Shown piece by piece: positions 1-8,870 of a DNA stretch of 63,195 nt (positions are counted from its first letter, which is position 1; each line of letters starts with the position of its first letter). Under the pieces are notes generated by a model. The model searched no databases and had not been told where the DNA came from. It was given only the letters and a program-made list of their open reading frames with translations. Source of the DNA: an uncultured bacterium (lineage in GTDB: Bacteria > Cyanobacteriota > Vampirovibrionia > Gastranaerophilales > Gastranaerophilaceae); assembly GCA_902763805.1 (NCBI GenBank), contig CACWTN010000010.1, positions 1-63,195 of the forward strand, given 5' to 3'. The translations under genes and the position numbers were made by a program.

Positions 1-359
1 ACTTTTGGCAAAAGCTCTCCAGCCTCCGCTCTCTTGCGCTGCCAACATCTATTTTTCCAAGAAAAGAAAGCAATCGGACGGTTGGTTTCTTTTTTTTGTA
101 ATTAAATAAATATAGTATGTAAGTTTCCGATTTTAATGTTAACTTTTTTTAACTTAATATTGTTATTACTTGCGTTAATGATTTTTTCTTATGTTATAAT
201 TAAGTCCTAAGCCGAAGTACATATTACAAATCTTAGTTGTTAACTTTTGTAAATATTTTGTACCCAGACATGGGAATACTAGCAAAAACATTTTTTACGT
301 TTTTTTTAATGGACAGGTATATGTAGAAATGTTATGTGTGAAAAGGAGCATAAATACTT
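1..359. other. Left-edge non-coding region
   Basis: No convincing gene is seen here. Bases 15-42 read, on the minus strand, like a diverged copy of the GC-rich repeat at 14988 and 15081 (core gcgcaag, then gagcggag). Bases 65-98 form a weak imperfect stem followed by a T-run, which could be the terminator of a gene lying to the left. The rest is very AT-rich leader of the 360 gene; its ribosome-binding site AAAGGAG lies at 342-348. Confidence 0.4.
170..200 (+). promoter_or_regulatory. Possible sigma-70-type promoter
   Basis: A TTGCGT box (170-175) and a perfect TATAAT (195-200) are separated by 19 bp, longer than ideal. It would give a 5' leader of about 150 nt before the coiled-coil gene at 360. 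Weak call based only on box similarity. Confidence 0.25.
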
Positions 360-2255
360 ATGAAAATTATGAAGACAAACATGTTGTTACTGGACAACAA
401 AATGATTAGGGAAGATGCGGGTAATACAACGACTGTAGACGCACCGGTTCCTTCTCCAGTAGAACCGAAAGAAGGTATGAAAGCATTATCTTTCTTGGGT
501 ATGCAAAATTTAATGGCTAATCCTAAATTAGCTAAAGAGATAGGAGTTATGAATGGTAAGTCTGCAGAAGAACCGAAAGCAGATTCTTATGTTGCTCCTT
601 ATTCATCAAATATGGCATTTAAAGGCGGTGTTAAGAATGTTGCAAAAGCTGTTGCAATGTCAGCTGCTGTTTTAATGGGTGCAGCTTCTTTAACATCTTG
701 TGATGACGTTGATGTTAGCCTGAAAGCTATTCAAGAAAATTATTTTGATGTTACTGCAATTTTAGAAGCAATTAACAGATTAGAAGCAAATCAGGCTCAA
801 AGAGATGCAGAACAGGCAAAACGTGATCAGGAAAAAATTGATGCTTTAAACAGCGTTATTACATTGCTGCTGGCATTGAATAGCAAAGCCGACCTGCAAA
901 ATATGTCTATTGAAGAACTTAAAGAACAAATTTACGGTCAGAATGAAGCTATTCTTAATGCAATAGTTGTTCTTCAGGATATTACGAAAGAAGAAGCAAA
1001 GAAACAGGTTGATGCTATATTAGAAGCTTATGCAAAAGGTATGATTGATTTCAAAACAGCAATGGCAGAAATCCAGGCATTATTAAAGACTAATAATGAA
1101 CTTCTCGGTGAAATATTATCTACATTAAAAGATATTAAAGCAGCTGCAGAAAAAGCTAATGAACACAAGGATTCATTGTTAACATTAGCAAATACAGTTA
1201 TTGCAAATCAAAATAAGATAATCAAGAACCAAAAATACGCTAATGAACAAAGAAACGCAATGTCAGCTCAGTTAGATTCTTTGATTAAGCAAAATAATAT
1301 TCAGATTAATAATGATAAGAAAATTATTAAGGCAATAAAGAGTACAAGTGCTGCACAGCGAGCTACAATTAGAGAAGTAGCCGGTGACTTGGGTGTAAAA
1401 GTTGATTCATTGATAAGTATAGTTTCAAAATTGAACATTCCAGTTGATGATGAAACAACAAAAGCTGAGTTGATTGCATTGTTGGAACAACATCTTGCAG
1501 AACTTCAACTTATCAACGGAAAACTTGATAATATCAATACAGCAGACCTGTTAGCTGCAGCAAAAGATATTCAGGATATCCTTACTAAGATAAGCGGTGA
1601 CTTAGCAGCATTATTGGCAAAGGTTGATTCAATACTTACAGAAGTAAACAAGTTTGCTCCGCTTATGCAGACGTATGGTGATTCTATTCTTGCAAAAGCA
1701 AATTCATCAGAAAAAATCTTAAAAGAAATTAAAGCAAACAGTGATACAATTAAATATTCAAATCAAGACATTAAAGCTATACTTGAAGGTGTAAAACCTC
1801 AGATTGATTCATTGTATGCATTAGCAAAAGAAAGAAATGTATACTTAGATATCATTTCTAAATATCAACCGAAGATTAGTGCTGCAGTAGACAGTATTAA
1901 TGTAAAGGCTGGTAAAGGTCTTACAAAAGATGAACTTGAAGCTTTGTGGCAGGTACATGACGCAAATGCATGGACACAGTTCTCGACATATATGGATGGA
2001 ATTCATGCTGACGATTTAGCTAAGGCAGACAAAATTATCGGATATCAAAAAGAAGGTAACAAGACAGCGTTGGATATCTATAACTTATTGCTGAAGAAAC
2101 TTGATAAGCTTGACAAACTGGATCCGGAAGAATTGAAAGCATTGTTAGAAGCAATTTACAAATATCTTCCTGAATTAAAATGTCAGTGCAATTGCCAGGG
2201 AGATTGCAACAACAATACAGTTAATGAAGGTATCATTAATAATATCCTTAATTAG
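360..2255 (+). CDS. Coiled-coil protein with internal lipobox-like segment
   Basis: 631 aa, not a family I recognise. Residues 1-90 are polar with short aromatic patches (SFLGMQNL, NMAFKGG). Residues 95-113 are a small hydrophobic stretch ending in LTSC, like a lipoprotein signal with Cys114 as the lipidated residue, but preceded by about 90 extra residues instead of standing at the N-terminus. Residues 125-600 are long heptad-like helices rich in Asn, Lys, Glu and Ile, with sub-repeats such as IDSLISI/VDSILTE. The C-terminus has a Cys cluster (KCQCNCQGDC, about residues 608-618). The ATG at 360 is chosen because AAAGGAG lies 12 nt upstream; the ATG at 369 would sit too far away. Probably an envelope or surface coiled coil. 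If the true start were near residue 90 it would be an ordinary lipoprotein, but I see no ribosome-binding site there. Confidence 0.8.
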   Translation: MKIMKTNMLLLDNKMIREDAGNTTTVDAPVPSPVEPKEGMKALSFLGMQNLMANPKLAKEIGVMNGKSAEEPKADSYVAPYSSNMAFKGGVKNVAKAVAMSAAVLMGAASLTSCDDVDVSLKAIQENYFDVTAILEAINRLEANQAQRDAEQAKRDQEKIDALNSVITLLLALNSKADLQNMSIEELKEQIYGQNEAILNAIVVLQDITKEEAKKQVDAILEAYAKGMIDFKTAMAEIQALLKTNNELLGEILSTLKDIKAAAEKANEHKDSLLTLANTVIANQNKIIKNQKYANEQRNAMSAQLDSLIKQNNIQINNDKKIIKAIKSTSAAQRATIREVAGDLGVKVDSLISIVSKLNIPVDDETTKAELIALLEQHLAELQLINGKLDNINTADLLAAAKDIQDILTKISGDLAALLAKVDSILTEVNKFAPLMQTYGDSILAKANSSEKILKEIKANSDTIKYSNQDIKAILEGVKPQIDSLYALAKERNVYLDIISKYQPKISAAVDSINVKAGKGLTKDELEALWQVHDANAWTQFSTYMDGIHADDLAKADKIIGYQKEGNKTALDIYNLLLKKLDKLDKLDPEELKALLEAIYKYLPELKCQCNCQGDCNNNTVNEGIINNILN

Positions 2256-2295
2256 GTTGGTAACATTCTATAAATGCGGGAGCATATATAAAGTA

Positions 2296-2330
2296 AGCGA
2301 AAGCGGAACCGAAGAGGTTCCGCTTTCGCT
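2296..2330 (+). terminator. Strong hairpin after the coiled-coil gene
   Basis: A perfect 15-bp inverted repeat (AGCGAAAGCGGAACC and its complement) with a 5-nt loop, 40 nt after the stop at 2255. It is followed by ATACAAATAAAAA, not a T-run, so it may act as an mRNA 3' stabiliser together with the next hairpin, which supplies the T-run. Confidence 0.6.
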
Positions 2331-2340
2331 ATACAAATAA

Positions 2341-2372
2341 AAAGGGCGGATTATTTAATCCGCCTTTATTTT
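2341..2372. terminator. Bidirectional intrinsic terminator
   Basis: The stem GGCGGATTA/TAATCCGCC is flanked by A-rich sequence on the left and T-rich sequence on the right, so it reads as stem plus U-run on both strands. It sits between the convergent genes ending at 2255 (+) and 2393 (-). Confidence 0.8.
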
Positions 2373-2392
2373 GAAAACAACCATAGTCTGCA

Positions 2393-4747
2393 TTAATTTG
2401 ATTCTTCAGCAATAACTTTGCTTGCTGCTGCTTCGGCTTCTGCCTTAGAGTTATGTTTACCAGGTAACCAAGTTGTTGTTTTGTTACCGTTTTTATCTGT
2501 ACAAACGATACCACCTTGCCATTGTCCGTTAGGTGTTTTAGTTGTTGTTTTTACCAACTTTTGATTATAATGACCTTTTTTAACTTCTTTTTGTTGAGTT
2601 CTTGTGCATTCATCTTCACCTTCGAATAATTGGTAAGGAAGAAGCAGGTTTGCCGGTACATATGTTAATGTATTTGGAATGTTATTAGCTTTTCTTAATG
2701 CATATCTGATTTCTTTTTCAGTATGTGAAGCCAGACAGTCTGAGTAGTACATTTGAATAATTTCGTGCCAACCGTATTTATTCGAATCTTTGAAGTTGAT
2801 ATCAGATCTTGTTGTAATATCACAGCTGTTTTTCGGTTCTTCTTTCTTTTCCGGTTCGCATTCAGGAATTTCGTATTTTTCAGCATCTACTGTTCTTGCA
2901 GCTGCTCTTATTTCTGCCGCGTTGAAGATGATATTACCTCTTGCCTTGTTATATGCTTTCATAAATGTGCATAAACTCCATTGAACTGTGCAGTCATCAT
3001 TCAATACTGCTTTCATTATTCCTGTTTCAGGGTCAGGAACTTTCACGATACCGAGTTCTGCAATTTTCTTCAATGCTTCTTTCATTTCAGGTGATAAGTT
3101 CTTATCGCTGTATGCGTGGTCGATTTTGCCTATAATTTTTTCGTATGTAGTGTCGCAGTCGAAAATCATACCGATTACATCTTTTTCTCTTGCGTGGCTT
3201 CCGAGAGTATCAAGAACACCCATTGCAGCTCCCATTCCAGCGCCTGTCATAGTTCCCATAAGGATTTCTCTGAGTGCTCTGCGAACTTTAATGTCAGCTA
3301 TAACTTGCTGTGTTAAGCGAATGCCTGTTGAGGTTTCTTGAAGTTCACTCAGTTTTGAAGTGATGTATCCGTTTCCGTAGTCTGCGTCTGCTGCAACATT
3401 TTTTAATGATGAATCTGTTTTCAAACCTTTGAGAAAATCAGCTTTTTGTGCTTCTGTTACTCCTTCAAAGTCGATGATTACATTTTGTTTTGCATCAACA
3501 TGAACTTTTGTTGTGTGTATGTTTGTTGCGGCTGATGCGGCACCTATTGCTGCACCTGCGGCTGCACCTTTCATCAGGTTCTGCCATATTCTTACTGCCA
3601 AAAGTTTTGATCTGTCATCGTGGTAACCCAGGAAGTCAACCAAATTTCTGATCTGAGAGTCTTTTAATTCAAATGTGTTAAAGTCACCAAACTCTTTATC
3701 ATCCATTGCATTCCATAAATTTGTGAGGATTGACTGAATTTCACTTGGGTTATGTTCGTCGTGATCATTCAATGTATTATCAATACCAATTGAAGTACCG
3801 ACAATTTTTGAAAGTCCTTTTACTCTGTATTCATTACCATCTTTTGTAATCAATTTTGCTGCAACAAGGATGTTTTCGTGTTTGTTGCCTTTTTTGTCGG
3901 TGTATTCTCTGAGCAGCGGGTTATTCTTACCCAATGCTTTTAATAATTGTTCTTTTGTGAATGATTCTTTTTCTCTGATTCTTGTTGCGGTGTTACCTGC
4001 TGCAATACCTTTATCATCTTTTTTACCTTCAGAATCTGTACCGCTAATGAATCTGCCAGCTTTTTTGAAAATATTTACGTCATTGTCTCTGATGGTGCGT
4101 TTAACCCATTTGTCTTCAACGCCGTTATTTTCTGCTATGGATAATTCTTTTATTCTGCGATAAACTTTTCTGGATTTATCATATTCAAGGTTTGCTTCAT
4201 TGACAAGATTTAAATCTTTATCGTATGCCTGAATTTTTGCTCTTGTTCTCTGGTTTCTGATTCTACCAAAATCATGTTTTGCATATTTCTTTAATTCGTC
4301 AACAGCTTTTTGGTATTCTTTTCCTTTGTCTTTGCATTCTTCTTTAACTTTTTTGTATGCTTCTTTCGCGGTTATACCGTTTGAAGTATTTGTTTCTTCG
4401 TTGTATTCCATGATTTTGTGGAATCTGTCTTTTAATTCTTTTAATATATCTTTCTGTTCAGATTTTGTTTCTGCTGTTTTTTCAGCTTTAGCAGCTTCAG
4501 GTTCTTTACGTTCAATTGGTGATGTTACTTTAAGTCCAAAAATTGCTTTTACATCATCTGATTCTTTTGCCAGTTTTTTCTGATTTTCTTCTTTTTTTAA
4601 ATCCCCACTTAAATACTTTGCTAATTCAGCGCCTTCTTTTGTATCAATGTCTCCGTCAGTTGTTCCCAATGCATCAGCAAGTCTTGCAGCATCTTTGATA
4701 AATTCTGATTTGATACTTGAAATTTTAATTCTAATTTCGTCGCTCAT
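2393..4747 (-). CDS. Large orphan protein with two glycine-zipper segments
   Basis: 784 aa with no recognised family. The N-terminus is charged and helical, with an EF-hand-like acidic patch (TTDGDIDTKEG, residues 29-39). Two small-residue hydrophobic stretches, about residues 390-410 (GAAAGAAIGAA) and 495-520 (GTMTGAGMGAAMG), look like glycine zippers of the kind found in membrane-inserting or self-associating proteins. The last 60 residues form a separate small domain ending in AEAAASKVIAEESN. There is no signal peptide. The ATG at 4747 has GGAG 8-11 nt upstream. It is transcribed alone from a promoter of the unusual WWGKCAATT/TACTTTATA class at 4783-4815. Convergent with the gene at 360. 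A secreted, non-classically exported or toxin-like protein is possible but unproven. Confidence 0.8.
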   Translation of the reverse strand: MSDEIRIKISSIKSEFIKDAARLADALGTTDGDIDTKEGAELAKYLSGDLKKEENQKKLAKESDDVKAIFGLKVTSPIERKEPEAAKAEKTAETKSEQKDILKELKDRFHKIMEYNEETNTSNGITAKEAYKKVKEECKDKGKEYQKAVDELKKYAKHDFGRIRNQRTRAKIQAYDKDLNLVNEANLEYDKSRKVYRRIKELSIAENNGVEDKWVKRTIRDNDVNIFKKAGRFISGTDSEGKKDDKGIAAGNTATRIREKESFTKEQLLKALGKNNPLLREYTDKKGNKHENILVAAKLITKDGNEYRVKGLSKIVGTSIGIDNTLNDHDEHNPSEIQSILTNLWNAMDDKEFGDFNTFELKDSQIRNLVDFLGYHDDRSKLLAVRIWQNLMKGAAAGAAIGAASAATNIHTTKVHVDAKQNVIIDFEGVTEAQKADFLKGLKTDSSLKNVAADADYGNGYITSKLSELQETSTGIRLTQQVIADIKVRRALREILMGTMTGAGMGAAMGVLDTLGSHAREKDVIGMIFDCDTTYEKIIGKIDHAYSDKNLSPEMKEALKKIAELGIVKVPDPETGIMKAVLNDDCTVQWSLCTFMKAYNKARGNIIFNAAEIRAAARTVDAEKYEIPECEPEKKEEPKNSCDITTRSDINFKDSNKYGWHEIIQMYYSDCLASHTEKEIRYALRKANNIPNTLTYVPANLLLPYQLFEGEDECTRTQQKEVKKGHYNQKLVKTTTKTPNGQWQGGIVCTDKNGNKTTTWLPGKHNSKAEAEAAASKVIAEESN

Positions 4748-4782
4748 AATATACTCCTTTTCCTCTTTATTTCCTCTTACCT

Positions 4783-4815
4783 TTATAAAGTATTTTTATC
4801 CGTGATAATTGCCTT
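4783..4815 (-). promoter_or_regulatory. Unusual promoter class, copy D
   Basis: On the minus strand: AAGGCA (4810-4815) followed by ATT, a 17-bp spacer ending in AAA, then TACTTTATAAAG (TACTTT at 4787-4792). The layout matches copies at 14561, 15286, 34601 and 42850 base for base in spacing. Upstream lie two 11-bp GTTAACAAA repeats (TTAACA at 4821 and 4832, a third at 4842), positioned like activator sites just behind the -35 box. Distance to the start at 4747 is about 35 nt. Confidence 0.6.
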
Positions 4816-4912
4816 TTTTGTTAACAATTTGTTAACAAATCTTAACATGACGACGGATAAACAATTTCCTGAAATGCTTGAAAGGAAAGGCTCAAGGGAG
4901 TATAAATTATTT

Positions 4913-6268
4913 TTAATATATCTGGTTTTTAAAATTTTGTATTGTGTTAACAGCTCTTTTTGAGAGCATTTCTGTTTTTAATTTTTTGTTTTTTCTTTCC
5001 TGTTTGGAAAGCTCTATTGGTGCGACGATTGCCCAGTTTGAGTTAATCGGCTGAGGGGGTAAATATCTTAAAGAACCGTCACGTTTGCTTATGTGTTCAA
5101 GGTGTGCTTTATCCGTAATATAGCAGGTTATGGCGCCAAGCATGGTTTCTTTCGGAAAGGTAATTAATTCTTTATTTTGTATGCGGCATGCCATATTTAT
5201 TCCTGCAAGTAATCCGCCTGCAATTGATTCTGTGTAACCTTCAGTTCCTGTGATTTGTCCGGCAAAGAACAAACCTTTTCGTTCTTTTGTTTCAAAAGTC
5301 GGGTTAAGAACCTGTGAAGCATTTATAAAAGTGTTTCTGTGCATAACGCCGTATCTTACGATATTTGCATTTTCCAACCCGGGGATTGAATGAACAAGTT
5401 CTTTTTGCGCTCCCCATTTGAGGTTTGTCTGAAATCCAACTAGGTTAAACATTGTTTTAGCCGAATTATCTTGTCTTAACTGGACAACGGCATAATTTTC
5501 TATGCCGGTTCTTTTGTCAACAAGACCAACAGGCTTCAATGGACCGAAAAGAAGCGTATCATGTCCTCTGGAAGCCAGGACTTCTACAGGAAGGCATGAT
5601 TCAAAGAATTTAGCATCTTTGTCAGTATCGTGCTGTTCAATTCTGGGTGCATTTATTAATATATTATAGAACTTTTCGTATTCTTCCTTGTTCATCGGGC
5701 AGTTTATATATGAAGCTTCTCCTTTGTCATACCTTGATGCCCAGAATGCTTTTGAAAAGTCTATTGAATCAACTTCCACAATTGGTGCAATTGCATCAAA
5801 GAAATGTAAATGCTCGGTTCTGGTAAACTCTTGAATACTTTTGGCAAAGGCATCACTTGTTAATGGGCCAGAGGCGATAATTACATTACCGTCTGGAATT
5901 TCCGTTATTTCTTCTCTTATAAGTTCAATGTTCGGATTTTCGGCAATTTTTTGTGTAACAGCTTTTGCAAAATCTTCTCTTGATATTGCAAGAGCATTCC
6001 CGGCAGGAACAGAGTGTTCTTTTGCAATTTTAATAAGTTCTCCGCCTAATATTTCCATCTCGGCTTTAAGTAAACCGCTGGCATTAGTTATGTCAGACGA
6101 ACCAAGGCTGTTTGAGCATACAAATTCGGCGCAGTATTCCGAAACATGAGCACCTGTTGTTTTGTTGGGGCGCATTTCGTATAATTTAACTTTTATTCCT
6201 CTCTTTGCAAGCTGCAAAGCCGCTTCACTTCCGGCAAGTCCTGCACCTATTATCTTAACGTATTCCAT
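4913..6268 (-). CDS. trmFO: TrmFO, folate-dependent tRNA U54 methyltransferase
   Basis: 451 aa, the usual family length. It forms ribothymidine at position 54 of tRNA using methylene-tetrahydrofolate and reduced FAD. The FAD-binding Rossmann motif GAGLAGSEAALQLAKRG is at residues 8-24, followed by the family signatures YEMRP, EYCAEFVCSNSLGS, and GQITGTEGYTESIAGGLLAG near residues 335-355. Cytoplasmic. It begins 8 nt after the stop of the upstream CHASE2-GGDEF gene, so the two are probably co-transcribed on the minus strand. The start MEYVKIIGAG leaves the normal short lead before the dinucleotide-binding motif. A SAM-dependent RlmD/TrmA-type methyltransferase is encoded separately at 58363. 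Confidence 0.97.
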   Translation of the reverse strand: MEYVKIIGAGLAGSEAALQLAKRGIKVKLYEMRPNKTTGAHVSEYCAEFVCSNSLGSSDITNASGLLKAEMEILGGELIKIAKEHSVPAGNALAISREDFAKAVTQKIAENPNIELIREEITEIPDGNVIIASGPLTSDAFAKSIQEFTRTEHLHFFDAIAPIVEVDSIDFSKAFWASRYDKGEASYINCPMNKEEYEKFYNILINAPRIEQHDTDKDAKFFESCLPVEVLASRGHDTLLFGPLKPVGLVDKRTGIENYAVVQLRQDNSAKTMFNLVGFQTNLKWGAQKELVHSIPGLENANIVRYGVMHRNTFINASQVLNPTFETKERKGLFFAGQITGTEGYTESIAGGLLAGINMACRIQNKELITFPKETMLGAITCYITDKAHLEHISKRDGSLRYLPPQPINSNWAIVAPIELSKQERKNKKLKTEMLSKRAVNTIQNFKNQIY

Positions 6269-6276
6269 TATTTGCC

Positions 6277-8094
6277 TTAATATCTTCCAACCTGGTTTCT
6301 GCCGTGTTCTTTTGCGTAATAAAGACCTTTATCTGCCCATTCAATAAGGTCTTGCGGTGTTTGTGCATTTTCCGGGAAAGTCGCAACACCAAGGCTTATT
6401 GTAACAGTGGCGGTATCAACAGGAGTTAAACGGAACGGTTTTTCCGCAACAGATGCACAAATTCTGTTTGCCAGCTGCATTGCTTCGTCTATTCCTGTAT
6501 TTGGGAGAATAATACACATTTCTTCTCCGCCATATCTGCAGACATAATCAGTTGTTCTGGAGTTTTTCTTTAAAGTTTGTGCAACCAGTCTCAGTACGGC
6601 ATCACCTGTCTGGTGTCCGTATGTATCATTAAATCTTTTGAATAAATCTATATCACATATAATCAACGATACAGGCTGATTATAACGTCTGGATATTTCT
6701 ATTTGCTGTTTTAATGTATCCTGAAAATATCTGTGGTTGTACAGCTCTGTTAAGCCGTCTATGGTTGCAAGTTTGTACTGATATTCAAAATCACGTGATT
6801 TCATAAGGTATTTTGCAAGAAGTGACAGCGTAAATGCTAAAACAATTGCTATTACCGGCAGTACAACAGGTATCCATAAGTTATATAATTCCATTGTATA
6901 GTACGCTATGAATAAGTATGCAATGGTAAATAATATTGTTGACAGCACAGCGAATAATGTTGAAGTTGAAAACATTGCTATTGCGCCTACAATAGCGATT
7001 ACTCCGATTATTATTAATACGTTAGTTGATTTTTCGCTTTTTGTAATAAAGTTGTTATCCAGCATGTTATTAATCAAAGTTGCATGGACTTCTACGCCAG
7101 GATAAACTTCTGCCTGAATCGGTACGCTTTTTGTATCGTGAAGACTCATTGCAGTTGTTCCGATTATGACAATTTTGTCTTTAAAATCAAATTTATTAAT
7201 ATTTTTGCCTTCCATCTCTTTGAGAATTTTGTAAAAAGGAACGGAAGTGTGAGTACCGCTTTGTCCGTACCAGTTCAAAACAGCTTCACCGTTTTTTGAA
7301 AGCGGTATTTTAGTTTCGCCGGCGATCAGATTTCTTTTTGAATCTATTACAAAATTATTATCATCTTTCATTTTAAGATAGTCGCTGCCTGCTTTAAAAC
7401 TCAGGTACGGATAATACTTATCTTTGTAAACAAGAACAGGTGATACGGAACGGATTATACCGTCACCGCTTCTTTTAACGTTTGTAAGACCGATTTTTAC
7501 GTTGCCGTTTAAAAGCTCCGGCAGTATCATACGGCAATTTGCAAAGTTATATTTTTTCTTAAAATCTACATTGGATTTGTTATCAATGTTAAGTGCAACA
7601 CGCTCAGGAAGATTTTCAGGTTTTCTGACGTCATATTCCTGATTATCAAAATTAATACCTGTATAAATATTATTATATTTATTCATTGTTTCAATAAAGT
7701 ATTTGTCTGCATCTTTCTGAGAACGTACAGATTTTATGAACATTAAATCAAAAATTATTGCCTGCGGTCGTTCCGCTTCAATGTAGTTTATAACATCAGC
7801 ATAAACATTTCTCGGAATAGGCCATTCTCCATATTTGTCCCACAGAGATTCGACGCTTGCATCATCTATTGCCAAAAGAACAATATCCTTATTTGGAAAA
7901 GGTCTTTTGTGAATTACTTTAATTGCTTGTCTGTAATCAAAAGAACGATTTTCCGCAACCTCAAAAAATGATTTGAAAACGTTCTTCAGCGAATTGTTAT
8001 TTTGCAGTAAAACAAAGCCAATTAGCAGTGTTGCCGCAATTAATAAAAGATATGTTCCGTAAATGAACCATTTTGTTTTAGTTAAGTTATTCAT
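6277..8094 (-). CDS. CHASE2-GGDEF diguanylate cyclase
   Basis: 605 aa membrane sensor that makes cyclic di-GMP. There is an N-terminal membrane segment at residues 10-32 and an extracytoplasmic CHASE2 domain at about 45-345 (signatures VLLAIDDASVESL, WPIPRNVYADVI, IIFDLMF). Three further membrane helices lie at about 350-430, then a GGDEF domain at about 440-605. The active-site loop is GGEEM (near residue 523). An allosteric I-site RTTD sits five residues before it, so product inhibition should be intact. The GGEEM variant keeps the two acidic metal ligands and is expected to be active. The gene ends 8 nt before trmFO. Its closeness to the flagellar operon fits control of motility, but the ligand sensed by CHASE2 cannot be told. 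Confidence 0.95.
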   Translation of the reverse strand: MNNLTKTKWFIYGTYLLLIAATLLIGFVLLQNNNSLKNVFKSFFEVAENRSFDYRQAIKVIHKRPFPNKDIVLLAIDDASVESLWDKYGEWPIPRNVYADVINYIEAERPQAIIFDLMFIKSVRSQKDADKYFIETMNKYNNIYTGINFDNQEYDVRKPENLPERVALNIDNKSNVDFKKKYNFANCRMILPELLNGNVKIGLTNVKRSGDGIIRSVSPVLVYKDKYYPYLSFKAGSDYLKMKDDNNFVIDSKRNLIAGETKIPLSKNGEAVLNWYGQSGTHTSVPFYKILKEMEGKNINKFDFKDKIVIIGTTAMSLHDTKSVPIQAEVYPGVEVHATLINNMLDNNFITKSEKSTNVLIIIGVIAIVGAIAMFSTSTLFAVLSTILFTIAYLFIAYYTMELYNLWIPVVLPVIAIVLAFTLSLLAKYLMKSRDFEYQYKLATIDGLTELYNHRYFQDTLKQQIEISRRYNQPVSLIICDIDLFKRFNDTYGHQTGDAVLRLVAQTLKKNSRTTDYVCRYGGEEMCIILPNTGIDEAMQLANRICASVAEKPFRLTPVDTATVTISLGVATFPENAQTPQDLIEWADKGLYYAKEHGRNQVGRY

Positions 8095-8184
8095 ATTCTC
8101 TCCATATAAATCTGCCGGCTAACAGAGCCGAAGAACAGATTAAATAAATTTGCTGCGGGTTCTGATAAGAAACCGCATACTTTG

Positions 8185-8346
8185 TTAAGCTCTATTATAG
8201 TTAATATCCCCAAGTTTTGCAATTTCTTTTAAATTATCAGTGTTTTTACCCAGCAAATCGTTGCTGTTTTTCAGCAGCTCTGTTGTGTAAAAAAGTTCAA
8301 GGGGGTTAACCAGATATTTTAGCAAACATTCTTCATGTAAATTCAT
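8185..8346 (-). CDS. Small 53-aa ORF of unknown function
   Basis: The ATG at 8346 reads 53 codons to TAA at 8185-8187. The protein begins MNLHEECLLKYLVNPLELFY and ends GDINYNRA; it is helical and Leu/Asn-rich with protein-like composition. No good ribosome-binding site is visible. It lies 90 nt upstream of the CHASE2-GGDEF gene on the same strand and could be its operon leader. It could also be chance in an otherwise non-coding stretch between divergent operons. Confidence 0.4.
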   Translation of the reverse strand: MNLHEECLLKYLVNPLELFYTTELLKNSNDLLGKNTDNLKEIAKLGDINYNRA

Positions 8347-8358
8347 ATTAAACTAATC

Positions 8359-8371
8359 GTCAAAGTTTGAC
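8359..8371. promoter_or_regulatory. Palindrome between divergent operons
   Basis: GTCAAA-g-TTTGAC is a perfect 6-bp inverted repeat in the 138-bp gap between the minus-strand small ORF and fliE. It is in the right place for an operator controlling either side; no regulator is assigned. Confidence 0.3.
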
Positions 8372-8484
8372 ATTTCTTTAATGATTATTAAAAACGTACT
8401 ACAAACAGATGATTTTGTAGTGAAATGCTTAAAAACATCCGAAAATTGTCGTTAATAATATTATTAATTAATAAGAGGTGAACT

Positions 8485-8823
8485 ATGATTAACGGTTTTT
8501 ATCCGAATTATGATTTGGAAGCAAGGATTCAGCATACCAAACTTGACAGCTGGGGTGACATTCCGTCAGCAAGAATGAGCAGAGTTGAAGAACCTTCAAC
8601 AACTGATTTTAAAAGCGTTATGTCAGGTCTGGTGGAGGGTATGAATGAATCAATGAACGCTCCGGATAATATGTTAAAAGATGTAATGATGGGTTCTGAG
8701 AATGTGGATATCCATGATGTAATGGTTGCAATGTCCAAAGCAGAACTTTCAGTTAATATTGCAACAACCGCAGTGGGAAAAGTCATACAAGCGTATGATA
8801 AAATAATGCAAATACAGATTTAG
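8485..8823 (+). CDS. fliE: FliE, flagellar MS-ring/rod junction protein
   Basis: 112 aa, normal length for FliE. It joins the MS-ring to the proximal rod and is the first rod component exported. The conserved C-terminal half is clear (DIHDVMVAMSKAELSVNIAT, then VIQAYDKIMQIQI), matching the family pattern of a DLHDVM-type motif and an EAYQEIMRMQV-type end. The N-terminal half is unconserved as usual. Ribosome-binding site AGAGGTG precedes the ATG. First gene of the operon fliE-fliF-(fliG-position gene)-fliH-flhA; the promoter is not obvious in the AT-rich leader. Confidence 0.93.
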   Translation: MINGFYPNYDLEARIQHTKLDSWGDIPSARMSRVEEPSTTDFKSVMSGLVEGMNESMNAPDNMLKDVMMGSENVDIHDVMVAMSKAELSVNIATTAVGKVIQAYDKIMQIQI

Positions 8824-8870
8824 ACTTCTCATAACTCGGAGAAAAGTGTATAATAAAATAGGGCAGGATT

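Noticed and set aside
2283..2295. Minus-strand TACTTTATATATG as a sixth unusual promoter
   Set aside because: No WWGKCA box 17 bp upstream; it lies within the terminator region and leads only into the end of the coiled-coil gene.
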